NCBI RefSeq assembly: GCF_002764115.1 | Contig: NZ_CP017940.1 | Location: forward strand, 1,462,501 to 1,526,500 | Direction of reading: 5' to 3' | Length of the DNA stretch: 64,000 nt | Source of the DNA: Phyllobacterium zundukense | Lineage (GTDB): Bacteria; Pseudomonadota; Alphaproteobacteria; Rhizobiales; Rhizobiaceae | Shown here: positions 8,565-16,680 of the stretch, piece by piece | Layout: each line of letters opens with the position of its first letter | How positions within the stretch are numbered: the stretch's first letter is position 1 | Notes under the pieces: model-generated | Database searches by the model: none | What the model saw: the letters and a program-made list of their open reading frames with translations, nothing else | Told to the model about the DNA's origin: nothing | Made by a program: the position numbers and the translations under genes

Positions 8565-9362
8565 ATGCAGCAATACGCTGTTGTCGTAGAAAATGACATA
8601 ACGCAGTGGGAAGATCAAACAGGGTCTCGCTACCACTTTCCAAAACGATACGCTCGGTTTCTGACACCAGGAACTAGGCTCATTCACTACAAAGGACGCT
8701 TGCGCGATCCAAGGTTTCTTCCGAAGCGCCTATCTCCGGAGCCTCATTATTTTGCGTTCTCAATCGCAGGTGAACATACGCCTGATCCAGATAGCGATAA
8801 GGGAGACCTCTTTGTCGATGTCCTACAACACCGGCCGTTCGATGAAGCTGTACCCCATCGCATCGATGGCGAGACTTTAGAGACAATTCCAGAGAGCCGA
8901 AAGGACAATTTTTGGCGTGACGGCGTCCGACCTGCAACCCTATCACTTTTCGAGACGGTCGGAAGGCTTGCACGGATCGTTTTCGATGAGGGCGAAACTG
9001 AGGTCACTGAGGATATCGACTTAACAACCACGATGCAGGAGGGTGGCAAAAAGATAGTCTATGGTACCCGGTACGAACGAAGACCGGAGCTGCGCGCATT
9101 GGCAATAAAAATTCACGGAACAGTCTGCTTTGCATGCGAAGCCGACTTGGAGAAGGTGTACGGTGAGCTAGCTGCGGGTTACATCCAGATCCATCACAAA
9201 CGTCCCCTCTATGTATCAGGCCCGACTATCGTAAACGCGGAAACGGATCTAGTTCCTCTATGCCCTAATTGCCATGGGATCGCTCACCTAGGTAATAAGC
9301 TGAGGTCGGTCAACGACATTAGGTCGCTACTCGGAAAACCTGCCGTAAGCTACGGCGACTAG
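8565..9362 (+). CDS. HNH endonuclease with PUA/EVE-like N-terminal domain
   Basis: A 265-residue protein. The N-terminal ~100 residues (YAVVVENDITQWED, RLIHYKGRLRD, YFAFSIAGE) resemble the PUA/EVE-like modules that read modified bases in McrA-type enzymes. The C-terminus is an HNH nuclease with two Cys pairs, CFAC (188-191) and CPNCH (233-237), and the catalytic IHH at 209-211. Such fusions act as modification-dependent restriction enzymes, so anti-phage defence is a reasonable inference. It starts at 8565 after GAGGGAGAAGTGG and is bounded on the left by NusG-like copy 5. No partner methylase is nearby, which fits a type IV-like rather than a classical restriction system. Confidence 0.82.
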   Translation: MQQYAVVVENDITQWEDQTGSRYHFPKRYARFLTPGTRLIHYKGRLRDPRFLPKRLSPEPHYFAFSIAGEHTPDPDSDKGDLFVDVLQHRPFDEAVPHRIDGETLETIPESRKDNFWRDGVRPATLSLFETVGRLARIVFDEGETEVTEDIDLTTTMQEGGKKIVYGTRYERRPELRALAIKIHGTVCFACEADLEKVYGELAAGYIQIHHKRPLYVSGPTIVNAETDLVPLCPNCHGIAHLGNKLRSVNDIRSLLGKPAVSYGD

Positions 9363-9365
9363 TGC

Positions 9366-9545
9366 AGAGATTCGATTCCGTGAGGTCGACAAGGTCAACT
9401 CGACATAGGGTTGCAAATAGCGTCGAAGTGCGCCGAGTTTCGAAATCGCGCTTTTGGTGGCTTCCTTGATCTCCTCGTTGGAATCGAGAGTGAGCATATG
9501 GTTATCGGCAAGATCGACCGGCGCCGCGGCGATCTCTTGTTCTCG
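9366..9545 (-). pseudogene. Possible fragment of an unidentified gene
   Basis: A minus-strand open stretch reads PVDLADNHMLTLDSNEEIKE, followed by a helical segment. It is protein-like but has no start with a ribosome-binding site, and it is squeezed between the HNH and thermonuclease genes. It looks like the C-terminal scrap of a lost gene. Weak support. Confidence 0.25.
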
Positions 9546-9556
9546 CCAGCCAGCGG

Positions 9557-10090
9557 CTAGCACCAAGGCTGGCGCCTACCAGTCCACCGCCGGGCCAGAT
9601 TGCGTTCGATAAGGGTCTCTCCAACGTCTTTGCCATTGACCGCCACAAGGGCAAGCGTCCGTCCATATTGGTCGATCATGCGCCTGGTTTTGGGGTCGCC
9701 GCGTGTAATCTGTATTTCCTTACCATCGAGCAATCGTTTCAGGGCGGGTTTGGCTTCGAGACCGCGCGCAAGTTCGCTCTCACATTTGGCACCGCCAATT
9801 TCAGGTGTGTCGATGTTGGCGAGGCGGATCTTCTCCCGGTTGAGCCAGATCGTGTCGCCATCGATGACATAGAGCTGTTGGCCATTTGCGAGGCTTGCGT
9901 GTGCGCTTTCCATAGGTTCGGGGAAAACAGCAAGATAGAGGAAGCACATCGCTACTCCAAGGACCGGCAGCGCCCAGCGTTGTACGTGCCATCGCCAGGA
10001 CGAGTACCGGCGGTACTGTCGCCGTTGTTTCTCCGAATCCGCTGGCGGCCTTGTCCATTCGCTTGGTATTACTTTCAGCTTGTCACTCAT
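9557..10090 (-). CDS. Membrane-anchored thermonuclease (SNase) family protein
   Basis: A 177-residue protein with a basic cytoplasmic N-terminus, one membrane segment at ~38-56 (WALPVLGVAMCFLYLAVF) and a staphylococcal-nuclease domain at ~70-172. Visible motifs are YVIDGDTIWL, KIRLANIDTPEI with the catalytic Arg/Asp, and the DQYGRTLALV and GETLIERNLAR segments. It probably faces the periplasm and cleaves DNA or RNA in a Ca-dependent way. The start ATG at 10090 is chosen at MSDKLKV; 10117 is an in-frame alternative. It is convergent with the HNH gene. Similar small thermonucleases are common on rhizobial chromosomes and plasmids, so its presence alone does not prove a defence role. Confidence 0.88.
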   Translation of the reverse strand: MSDKLKVIPSEWTRPPADSEKQRRQYRRYSSWRWHVQRWALPVLGVAMCFLYLAVFPEPMESAHASLANGQQLYVIDGDTIWLNREKIRLANIDTPEIGGAKCESELARGLEAKPALKRLLDGKEIQITRGDPKTRRMIDQYGRTLALVAVNGKDVGETLIERNLARRWTGRRQPWC

Positions 10091-10117
10091 GCACGGGCCC
10101 TTTTGTGAGGGCTTCAT

Positions 10118-10516
10118 ATTGGCACCTGTTCAATAAAATATGGATTGAGCGAAATGCTAAGATTGAAATTAATACAGGTTCCGATTCACGATTTGCGACC
10201 GGTCAAACACATCCCAACCAATAGGTTGCAGCAGATCGAGGTTTATGACGGCGCATAACCATCAGCGGCCCATCGCGTTCTCACAAAATGCGAACTCAGT
10301 TTCCTGTGCCGAGTATATCGATAAAATATTTCCAATCAGTTCATACGAGTGAGTTAAAGGACACGTAAGGGTTTCCCACTCCATCACCACAAACACCGGG
10401 TCTCGCACCAATAAGGACGTGCGAGATCGATCGCTGATGCCATCTGACTCCTTGCCGTAGATTGCGGCGCGGATCGATTAAGCGCAAACTGGGCCAGGCA
10501 AATAGGGAGGCTTACT
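10118..10516. other. Gap with no supported gene
   Basis: About 400 AT-leaning bases between divergent genes. It presumably holds both promoters; I saw no convincing sigma-70 or EcfG match. AGGGAGG at ~10504 serves the NTF2-like gene. Confidence 0.4.
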
Positions 10517-10933
10517 ATGACTGATCGAAGCGAACTCGAAAGCACCGTCCAGACGATCTATAAGGCTCGCCAGGATAATGACATTGATGCTTTGATGGCG
10601 TTTTTTGATCCCGCCTGCAGCTTTCGCATCGTCGGAAGCGACCGGTTAGGGTCAATGACACAGACAGTGGATGATTCAGAATCCCTGCGCATCGCTATGA
10701 CACGCTTTATGGACAACTGGGATTTCTCCAAGCTCAAAACCACCAGCCTTCATGTTGACGGCGACACTGTGTTTGCTCATCGTTCCGGGCAAGTCCGTTT
10801 TATCCCCTCAGACGTGTGGAACAATACCGAGTTCATAGACAAGTTCACCTTCAAGGACGGACTGGTGGTCGATCTGGCGGAGTTCATCGATACGTTGCAA
10901 GTGGCGGAAACGATGGGCCTGGTCAAATCGTGA
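10517..10933 (+). CDS. NTF2-like (SnoaL-type) superfamily protein
   Basis: A 138-residue protein with the cone-shaped NTF2-like pattern: helix TVQTIYKARQDNDIDALMAFF, then alternating strands ACSFRIVG, TVFAHRSGQVRF and FIDKFTFKDGLVVDLAEFID. This fold hosts small isomerases, hydrolases and ligand-binding proteins; no catalytic set can be assigned. The start at 10517 has AGGGAGG upstream. It has no obvious operon partner. Confidence 0.75.
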   Translation: MTDRSELESTVQTIYKARQDNDIDALMAFFDPACSFRIVGSDRLGSMTQTVDDSESLRIAMTRFMDNWDFSKLKTTSLHVDGDTVFAHRSGQVRFIPSDVWNNTEFIDKFTFKDGLVVDLAEFIDTLQVAETMGLVKS

Positions 10934-11007
10934 CGGCGTAGCAATATTCGCTCGGATGGCGAAATGGCCGACACGACTTCCCGCCATGGATACCTATTCA
11001 TCAAATT

Positions 11008-11030
11008 GGAGCAGTCTGGTAGCGCGCTTC
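11008..11030 (+). repeat. Fragment of tRNA(CAU)-like sequence (D-arm region)
   Basis: The 20-odd bases GGAGCAGTCTGGTAGCGCGC match bases 9-31 of the tRNA at 19134-19210 almost exactly, then diverge. It is one of several partial copies of that tRNA in 11-20 kb. Confidence 0.55.
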
Positions 11031-11048
11031 ACCCAGAAGCTGCCGCAG

Positions 11049-11336
11049 CTACCGAGCGAGTATTAACACACTGGAAAAAACGACAACGCATGCCACAGCA
11101 ATTAGAAAATAGAATAGCCTTGTGGATATGCGATCGAGCCAGACACGTGGTGGAGGAGGCGGGTCGAAATCTTCGACCAGCACTTTCAGTTTGTGTTCCG
11201 GATCAGCCCATTTCACGCCTCTAAAATTAACAATTTGGTCGCGCGACTGCATCGCGAGTTTCTTTAGGCGCGTTACTTCGTCGAATTGATATCGACGCGC
11301 ACCTCGCCAGTTGGCCTGATAATCCTCTTTCTCCAT
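11049..11336 (-). CDS. Small C-terminally membrane-anchored hypothetical protein
   Basis: About 95 residues: a charged N-terminal part, a Pro-rich turn (DFDPPPPPRVW) and one membrane segment at the C-terminus (FYFLIAVACVVVFSSVLIL). The topology suggests a tail-anchored inner-membrane protein. No family recognised. An ATG two codons further upstream (11342) is also possible. Confidence 0.55.
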   Translation of the reverse strand: MEKEDYQANWRGARRYQFDEVTRLKKLAMQSRDQIVNFRGVKWADPEHKLKVLVEDFDPPPPPRVWLDRISTRLFYFLIAVACVVVFSSVLILAR

Positions 11337-11479
11337 AGCCACAAGATAGCCGACGCTGTCTAAGCCCAGGTTTACTTGACCACTAAAATCTTAGCGGCAT
11401 GTATTGGTCTGTCCTTCGGGTCCTCGAAATTAGGTAATTATCCCCAACTCTTGAAATTAATCCTTTGTTTCAAGAAGCA

Positions 11480-11578
11480 AATCAGATGCGCAAAGGTGAT
11501 TTGCGGCTGACTGGCGGACCAAGGGAAAGGGAACACTCGCCGAGTACATGGGAAGAGCTTCACGAGTTCTCGACCGGC
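11480..11578. repeat. About 100-bp direct repeat R1, copy 1
   Basis: Contains GATTTGCGGCTGACTGGCGG followed by an A/G-rich stretch and GAAGAGCTTCACG. It is highly similar to 14572-14678 and 16681-16793. In one frame all three can be read as (D)LRLTGGP..REHSP..WEELH, so it may be a relic of coding DNA. Confidence 0.75.
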
Positions 11579-11736
11579 CAGAGGGCGGTCACGTTCGTTC
11601 GTGGCAGCGAGGTAGACGTCAATCGCCCGCCCGACCCCATTCTAAATCTAATGGCAGTCGCGCCCGCGCTGCTAGTAACGCATGCCAGGCTGGATTGCCA
11701 ACAACCAATCAAGATGAATGTCCGCTTTGCGCCAAT

Positions 11737-11790
11737 TCCAGTCGTTGACAGCAGGTGCAATGGCCGGGTTTGACCCATTGCAGACATTTG
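11737..11790. repeat. Intergenic repeat shared with 3085-3145
   Basis: TTGACAGCAGGTGCAATGG followed by TTTGACCCATTGCAG repeats the sequence at 3085-3145. Open frames through it are not credible genes. Confidence 0.6.
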
Positions 11791-11854
11791 GTGCCTCCGG
11801 CACGTGACGACCGCTCATGACTGCCTTTTACGTGGGGTGAACCTTACGCAAGCT

Positions 11855-12316
11855 TCAACGGACCCATCTGACGAAGCGCACGATCACTTCTTCGGCGATG
11901 ACCATGACGGTGACGACGATAATCAGCGGCACCACCCCGTGCAGCATGCCTTCGAAGCGAACCTTATCCCCGAACACAAAGGTGATCGCCTCCAGGATCA
12001 CGAACTTGGATAGGAACAGCACCACCCATGCGCTGAAGAATCGCATGAACTTCATGAAGGCACCTTGCCTTGCCTTGAAGAACGCGGCGACATGATGCTC
12101 GATAGCGATCGTCCCCTTCAGAAGGGCCTGCAACAAGATGGCGGCGAGCAACGACCAGCTGAAGGAAGCGACCGTGACGCTGTCCGAAAATTCATCGAAC
12201 AGGTTTAGGACCACGAGGTCGATCAGGGCTCCAAAGAGGTAGCGGATGATCAATCGCTGACGGTCCGTTGGCATTTCGGCCGTGGCCGGCAGAAAACCGT
12301 GGATTTTATCAGCCAT
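11855..12316 (-). CDS. Integral membrane hypothetical protein
   Basis: A 153-residue protein with about four hydrophobic segments (LFGALIDLVVLNLF, WSLLAAILLQALL, FFSAWVVLFLSKFVILEAI, LIIVVTVMVIAEEVIV). The start ATG at 12316 is preceded by GAGGGGGAAT. No family recognised with certainty. It stands alone between repeats and NusG-like copy 6. Confidence 0.65.
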   Translation of the reverse strand: MADKIHGFLPATAEMPTDRQRLIIRYLFGALIDLVVLNLFDEFSDSVTVASFSWSLLAAILLQALLKGTIAIEHHVAAFFKARQGAFMKFMRFFSAWVVLFLSKFVILEAITFVFGDKVRFEGMLHGVVPLIIVVTVMVIAEEVIVRFVRWVR

Positions 12317-12467
12317 AATTCCCCCTCTGAAAACACTCTTCGAGCGTGCGCTACTGTATGGTGGGCGTCAATGGGACATATCGGGGTTTACCCTCGTCCA
12401 AAGTGCGGGAATGTCCAGGGGGATACGAAGAGACGCCGCCTGAGTCCGATCTTGAATGCCCGTTTTC

Positions 12468-12860
12468 CCACCCATTGCTGCCGGGCGATCGTCAGCAACG
12501 GGCCAACACCGGACTTTCGATCCACGGAGAAAGGCCCGCTCATGCCGCGATTATAGAAGCGATCTATCTCGCGAAGTCGACCTGCAGTTCGATGATCCCC
12601 GCGTTGCTCGCGTTCACCGCAAGGACGAGGCGAGATCAAAAAAGGCGAAAACAGAAACTGAGTTCTCTCTGTCGATCAATTTTAGTCACCGAGAGAGGAA
12701 AGCCTTTTGCTACGTCCTGCGGTGTCGTCGATGCAGTTACAAATGCCGGCCGGGTGATCGCGCTTATTTATATTTTCGGACGCATGACGAACGTTGAATT
12801 CGAGCCGAGACAGCTCAGCCCAGCGGCATAGACCGACGTGATCTACGCTTCGCGCCAACA
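12468..12860 (+). pseudogene. Decayed C-terminal half of the NusG-like gene (copy 6)
   Basis: Starts with the same CCCATTGCTG flank as copy 4 and runs through the linker (AAGGACGAGGCGAGATC) and KOW region to AGCGGCATAGACCGACG. Frameshifts are present: the linker reads HRKDEARSKKAKTETEFS in one frame, while GRVIALIYIFGRMTNVEF is in another. It is closest by eye to copies 3 and 4. It separates the membrane-protein gene from the DUF1254 gene. Confidence 0.8.
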
Positions 12861-13104
12861 CCCCGCTATCGAACAAGCGCACGGGCCGAGGGATTAAGCC
12901 GTCCTCTACCCTAAGTTGCCCCATGTAACAGTTACGTACTTGCAGTTTAGCAGGTCCGATGTTCACGCTGGCAAAACGTCACATCTGCATCCCTCTTGCG
13001 GAACTGGGTAATGAACTGATCGAGCTCATGTTATCGAAAGGGACGGACACAGGTGGACTCGACGGCTTTAGGATTTCTTTTCACTACAACGAGGGGGGTA
13101 ACTT

Positions 13105-14544
13105 ATGGTTTCGCGTCGTACTGTATCACTTGGAGGACTGGGCCTTTTTGCCACGAGCGCATTTGTCCCTACGGCAAGCGCCTTGGATGGCCTCGCTACT
13201 GACCTGATCGAGGGCACCGATGAATTCGCGCTGGCCGTCGATGCCTATATTTATGGGTATCCTCTCGTCACCATGGAAATGACCCGCCGCGTCATCACCA
13301 ATGTCGCTGAGCCCAAGGGAACCAAGGCTCCAATGGGGCAGATGATCAAGGTCCGCGAATATCCCAACGCACAGTTCCGCGATGTAACGGCACCGAACGC
13401 TGATACGCTCTACACGACTGCATTCTTCGACGTTGGCCAGGAACCTTGGGTGCTCAGCCTGCCCGCCATGGGCGACCGCTATGCGCTTTTCCCGATGCTT
13501 GACGGCTGGACGACGGTGTTCGAGGTTCCAGGCAAGCGCACCACCGGCACTGGCGCGCAAAAATATGTGATCACCGGGCCAGGTTGGGAGGGCAAGCTTC
13601 CCAAGGATGTCGTGGAATACAAGTCGCCGACGAGCATGGTCTGGCTTCTTGGCCGCATCTACTGCAGCGGGACGCCGGAGGATTATAAAGCCGTGCATGC
13701 GTTGCAGGATGACGTCAAGCTCGTTCCCCTAAGCGCCTACGGCAAAGAGTGGACGCCGCCGAAAGGCAAGGTGGATCCCGCGATCGACGTCAAGACAGCG
13801 GTGCGCGATCAGGTCAACCGCATGAATGCTGCCGAGTATTTCACCCTGCTTGCAGAGTTGCTTAAAACCAATCCGCCCAGCGAAGCTGACGAACTGATGG
13901 TCGAGAAGTTGGCGCGGATCGGCATCGTGCCCGGACAGGATTTCGACAAGAGCAAGTTCGACCCGTCGTTCGCAAAGCGGGTTCCCCAAGTCGGATTTGA
14001 TCGCATTATGCTGCACTACAAGTTCAGCGATGGCGACGTGACAGACATCAATGGTTGGGGCTTCACGACCAAGACCGGCATCTATGGCACAAACTACATT
14101 CAGCGCGCACTGGTTACGGCCATAGGCCTTGGTGCCAACCGGCCCCAGGATGCTGTTTATCCCCTGTCGGCAAAATACGATGGCGGAATGATCAAACGAG
14201 CCTACGAGGGGTCAGAGAACTATGTTTTGACGTTCAAAAAGGGAGCAATGCCGCCGGTAGGCGGCTTCTGGTCCTTGACCATGTATGACGAGAATTACTT
14301 CTTCGTCGAGAACCCGATCAATCGCTACTCGATCAGTGCCCGTCAAGATCTAAAAATGAATGCGGATGGGTCTACTGACCTGTTCATTCAGAACGTCAGC
14401 CCTGGCGCGGAGAAAGAAGCCAACTGGTTACCTGCACCGAAAGACAAGTTCGTCCTGATGATGCGTCTTTATTGGCCAAAGGAAAGCAACCCGTCGCTGC
14501 TTGACGGCTCGTGGGTTCTGCCCCCTGTGAAAAAGGCGACATGA
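13105..14544 (+). CDS. DUF1254/DUF1214 family exported protein
   Basis: A 479-residue protein with a signal-like N-terminus (RRTVSLGGLGLFATSAFVPTASA, possibly Tat-type with the RR pair). The DUF1254 part lies at ~40-180 (AYIYGYPLVTMEMTRR, APNADTLYTTAFFD) and the DUF1214 part at ~330-460 (VYPLSAKYDGG, GFWSLTMYDENYFF). This two-domain arrangement is well known in Proteobacteria; members are periplasmic and of unknown activity. Start 13105 has GAGGGGGGTAAC upstream. Length fits the family (~450-490). It is a single-gene cargo unit after NusG-like copy 6. Confidence 0.9.
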   Translation: MVSRRTVSLGGLGLFATSAFVPTASALDGLATDLIEGTDEFALAVDAYIYGYPLVTMEMTRRVITNVAEPKGTKAPMGQMIKVREYPNAQFRDVTAPNADTLYTTAFFDVGQEPWVLSLPAMGDRYALFPMLDGWTTVFEVPGKRTTGTGAQKYVITGPGWEGKLPKDVVEYKSPTSMVWLLGRIYCSGTPEDYKAVHALQDDVKLVPLSAYGKEWTPPKGKVDPAIDVKTAVRDQVNRMNAAEYFTLLAELLKTNPPSEADELMVEKLARIGIVPGQDFDKSKFDPSFAKRVPQVGFDRIMLHYKFSDGDVTDINGWGFTTKTGIYGTNYIQRALVTAIGLGANRPQDAVYPLSAKYDGGMIKRAYEGSENYVLTFKKGAMPPVGGFWSLTMYDENYFFVENPINRYSISARQDLKMNADGSTDLFIQNVSPGAEKEANWLPAPKDKFVLMMRLYWPKESNPSLLDGSWVLPPVKKAT

Positions 14545-14571
14545 CGAAACTTCCGGCTAAGAGGGGGAATC

Positions 14572-14678
14572 AAACAGTATATGCGCAACAGGCGATTTGC
14601 GGCTGACTGGCGGACCTAGGAACAGGGAATACTCGCCGAGTGCAGGGGAAGAGCTTCACGGCTTCCCGCCGTGGAAAT
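14572..14678. repeat. About 100-bp direct repeat R1, copy 2
   Basis: Shares GCGATTTGCGGCTGACTGGC and the following CGCCGAGTGC and GAAGAGCTTCACGGCTTCCC blocks with the copies at 11480 and 16681. Copies 2 and 3 are closer to each other and also share the upstream CAGTATAT. Confidence 0.75.
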
Positions 14679-14713
14679 TATATTGTCCACATTTAGGGGA
14701 GCTTTCCAGGCCG

Positions 14714-14941
14714 TCACTCTCCATAAAGCAGCAGCGCTGCGCCAATAACCAAAAGGATTATGGCGGGCAAATTTTGCTTCAAGCCGAGAAACCGCAAGCC
14801 CTGTCTATCTGGTTCTAACGATACTGAGTTTTCATTGTCAGACGATTTAGGCGGTTGACTTAGTTTGCGATGACGAAGCGCCACCCAGACCGAGTAGAGC
14901 ACCCCCGCTATCAGAAGAATCGCACCAATCAGCTTTAACAT
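14714..14941 (-). CDS. Small membrane protein, two TM segments
   Basis: A 75-residue protein with an N-terminal segment (LIGAILLIAGVLYSVWVAL), a polar middle and a second segment (AIILLVIGAALLLYGE). It follows the DUF3606 gene by 8 bases on the same strand, so the two form an operon under the EcfG-like promoter at 15169-15193. Function unknown; a stress-linked envelope role is inferred from context. Confidence 0.6.
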   Translation of the reverse strand: MLKLIGAILLIAGVLYSVWVALRHRKLSQPPKSSDNENSVSLEPDRQGLRFLGLKQNLPAIILLVIGAALLLYGE

Positions 14942-14949
14942 CGGTTATC

Positions 14950-15132
14950 TCATCCTGAGCTCGCAAGCTCAGTTTCAATCTTCTTTCGACTGCCTCCATG
15001 CTTGGCGATTAACTCTCGCGCCCGATTCTTGCTCAGGTCGTATTTCGTCATGAGATATTCGACCTCATAGTCCTCTCTGGACGAGACTTTTGAGCGATCA
15101 CGGTTATCCTGTTTTGATTTGTCGTCTGCCAT
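14950..15132 (-). CDS. DUF3606 family protein
   Basis: A 60-residue acidic/basic protein (MADDKSKQDNRDRSKVSSRE then DYEVEYLMTKYDLSKNRARE). It has the DUF3606 layout, small proteins common in rhizobia and often in general-stress regulons. Start chosen at MADDK (15132). It is first in a two-gene operon with the membrane protein at 14714. The promoter upstream has GGAAC-N16-TGTT. Confidence 0.75.
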   Translation of the reverse strand: MADDKSKQDNRDRSKVSSREDYEVEYLMTKYDLSKNRARELIAKHGGSRKKIETELASSG

Positions 15133-15168
15133 TTTGAGCACACCTCGGTTTTGCCAGCTAACCTGGAA

Positions 15169-15193
15169 AACAGTGTTCAGTCATTTTCGTTCC
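15169..15193 (-). promoter_or_regulatory. EcfG-type general stress promoter (GGAAC-N16-TGTT)
   Basis: On the minus strand GGAAC (15189-15193) is followed after 16 bases by TGTT (15169-15172), 37 bases before the DUF3606 start. The known EcfG consensus is GGAAC-N16/17-CGTT, so this has one change in the -10. Its -35 abuts a tRNA relic at 15196. Confidence 0.6.
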
Positions 15194-15195
15194 AT

Positions 15196-15229
15196 GTCGG
15201 AGTGCAGCAGTCTGGTAGCTCGCTTGGCC
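15196..15229 (+). repeat. 5' half fragment of the tRNA(CAU)-like sequence
   Basis: CGGAGTGCAGCAGTCTGGTA and GCTCGCTTGGC match the first ~33 bases of the tRNA at 19134-19210 with one change, then the match ends before the anticodon loop. It is directly followed by NusG-like copy 7. Confidence 0.7.
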
Positions 15230-15254
15230 GGGTCGCTACTCGATATGATAAAAC

Positions 15255-15480
15255 CAAGTCCACCGCAGGGAAGAAGAAAAGACCGAGAAGGAAACAACGG
15301 TCATGCGCTATCCAGCCGGATCAAGCGTGTTCGTTACCGACTGGGTCAGCCCATTTGCAACGTTTGGCGGTATCGTTGAAGAGATCACAAAAGCAGGCAG
15401 GGTTGTTGCGCTGATGGAATTGTTTGGGCGGATGACACCGGTGGAATTCGAGCCCAAGCAGCTCACGCCTGCATAAGGCC
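15255..15480 (+). pseudogene. Decayed C-terminal part of the NusG-like gene (copy 7)
   Basis: A relic of the basic linker (GGGAAGAAGAAAAGACCGAG) leads into a well-kept KOW domain: VFVTDWVSPFATFGGIVEE, then AGRVVALMELFGRMTPVEF and the terminal FEPKQLTPA stop. Its sequence differs from copies 2-6 and from the intact gene, suggesting an independent origin. No start or NGN domain is present. Confidence 0.75.
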
Positions 15481-15548
15481 GCTAAATATACAAAACCGAT
15501 TACACAGCGCACCTTTCGGTGGCTGTGCAACCGAAGTCATTTCGCGCC

Positions 15549-16145
15549 TTACAGCTGACGATAGTTCCGAGCCCGATCCCGCTCGCGTGCAAGTTCTTCC
15601 TCTGTCAGATCAGGGTTGCCCTCGTCAAAACGTTCCCAGCCTTCCTCGCGATACATCGCACGGCGGCTATCAACATCGACGGGAGCATTTTGATTGATAA
15701 TGGATCTGGCGAGATCCAGTTTATCGTCCTCCACACGGGCGGACACGAGGGTGCTGCCTCTTCGTACGCCTTCCGCATAGACGTGCGCTGTGTCTTCATC
15801 GACACCGGCGCTCGTCAAAGAGCCGATAATGCCGCCGGCAGCACCGCCAGCTAACGCCCCGGCTGCAGCACCTGCTACGGTGGCAACGAGCCAGCCGGCG
15901 GCCACAACAGGGCCTACTCCCGGGATGGCCAGTAACCCCAATCCAGCTAGGAGGCCCCCTGTACCGCCTGCCACTGCGCCTATGCCAGCTCCTGTTGCTG
16001 CACCTTCACCAGCATAAGATTCGTCAGTATCATCACCACGCCTTACAAGACTGATGTCGTCGGACGAGATTCCGGCATCCTCAAGCGCGTTCACAACTGT
16101 TCGGGCATCGTCATAATTGTCATATAGTCCAGTTACGGTTCGCAT
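15549..16145 (-). CDS. YflT-like general stress protein with Gly/Ala-rich core
   Basis: A 198-residue protein. The N-terminal ~40 residues (TVTGLYDNYDDARTVVNALE) are the YflT/general-stress-protein-17M type domain. The middle is a long Gly/Ala-rich hydrophobic region resembling a membrane or glycine-zipper segment, and the C-terminus is charged. It lies 32 bases downstream of the PepSY-like gene on the same strand, so both are probably read from the EcfG-like promoter at 16526-16550. A role in envelope stress is inferred from family and promoter. Confidence 0.75.
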   Translation of the reverse strand: MRTVTGLYDNYDDARTVVNALEDAGISSDDISLVRRGDDTDESYAGEGAATGAGIGAVAGGTGGLLAGLGLLAIPGVGPVVAAGWLVATVAGAAAGALAGGAAGGIIGSLTSAGVDEDTAHVYAEGVRRGSTLVSARVEDDKLDLARSIINQNAPVDVDSRRAMYREEGWERFDEGNPDLTEEELARERDRARNYRQL

Positions 16146-16177
16146 TTAACTCTCCCATCAAGATTCAACTTTGAGAC

Positions 16178-16498
16178 TTATTTGGCCGCCTCGGTAATGT
16201 TGCCTTGGAAGTCTAATTTGACTTCATACGCCTTGCCCGATTTCATGGCAGAAGCTGTCCAAATACCGTCTTCTCCCTTTGCAAGCGCAGTGACATCCGA
16301 ATATCCTTTTTCCTCCATGCGTCCCTTAGCCTGTGCCTCAGTGAAGCTATTTTCACCAGGGACAGGCGCAGCGGGATTTGTAGTGTCAGGGGTGGCAACG
16401 GCGGGCGTTTCTGCTTCGGTCGCCGGCTTGGTCGTGTCCTGAGCATAAGCAATCGACATGATCGAAAGCGCGCCCAGTGCTATGATAAAACGTTTCAT
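16178..16498 (-). CDS. Exported PepSY-like small protein
   Basis: A 106-residue protein with a signal peptide (MKRFIIALGALSIMSIAYAQ), a Thr/Pro/Ala-rich linker and a C-terminal PepSY-like half (ARMEEKGYSDVTAL-type helix, then GIWTASAMKSGKAYEVKLDF and QGNI). PepSY domains are periplasmic inhibitor or binding modules. It is first gene of a two-gene unit with the YflT-like gene. The promoter upstream has GGAAC-N16-GGTT. Confidence 0.72.
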   Translation of the reverse strand: MKRFIIALGALSIMSIAYAQDTTKPATEAETPAVATPDTTNPAAPVPGENSFTEAQAKGRMEEKGYSDVTALAKGEDGIWTASAMKSGKAYEVKLDFQGNITEAAK

Positions 16499-16525
16499 GG
16501 TAACTCCTAACTGTCGATCAATATT

Positions 16526-16550
16526 AACCCCTCTCGGAACTCAAAGTTCC
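16526..16550 (-). promoter_or_regulatory. EcfG-type general stress promoter (GGAAC-N16-GGTT)
   Basis: Minus-strand GGAAC at 16546-16550 and GGTT at 16526-16529 are separated by 16 bases, 28 bases before the PepSY-like start. One mismatch to the CGTT element. It matches the spacing seen at the other five sites in the window. Confidence 0.6.
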
Positions 16551-16680
16551 CAGCTCGAAAGGCCAACAGGGCGGTAATATTTTTCTTTGGTAATGGAACA
16601 AAATCGGCGATGATGTGTGTGCCGTTGCTGCTAGGCAAATATCCCCATATCAGTGAAAATAATCCTTTCACATACCACGC

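Noticed and set aside
11560..11787. Minus-strand frame starting MSAMGQTRPLHLLS
   Set aside because: A familiar false ORF from a widespread intergenic repeat (TTGACAGCAGGTGC region).
13000..13024. GGAAC upstream of the DUF1254 gene as an EcfG promoter
   Set aside because: The -10 position reads CGAG instead of NGTT at 16 or 17 spacing.
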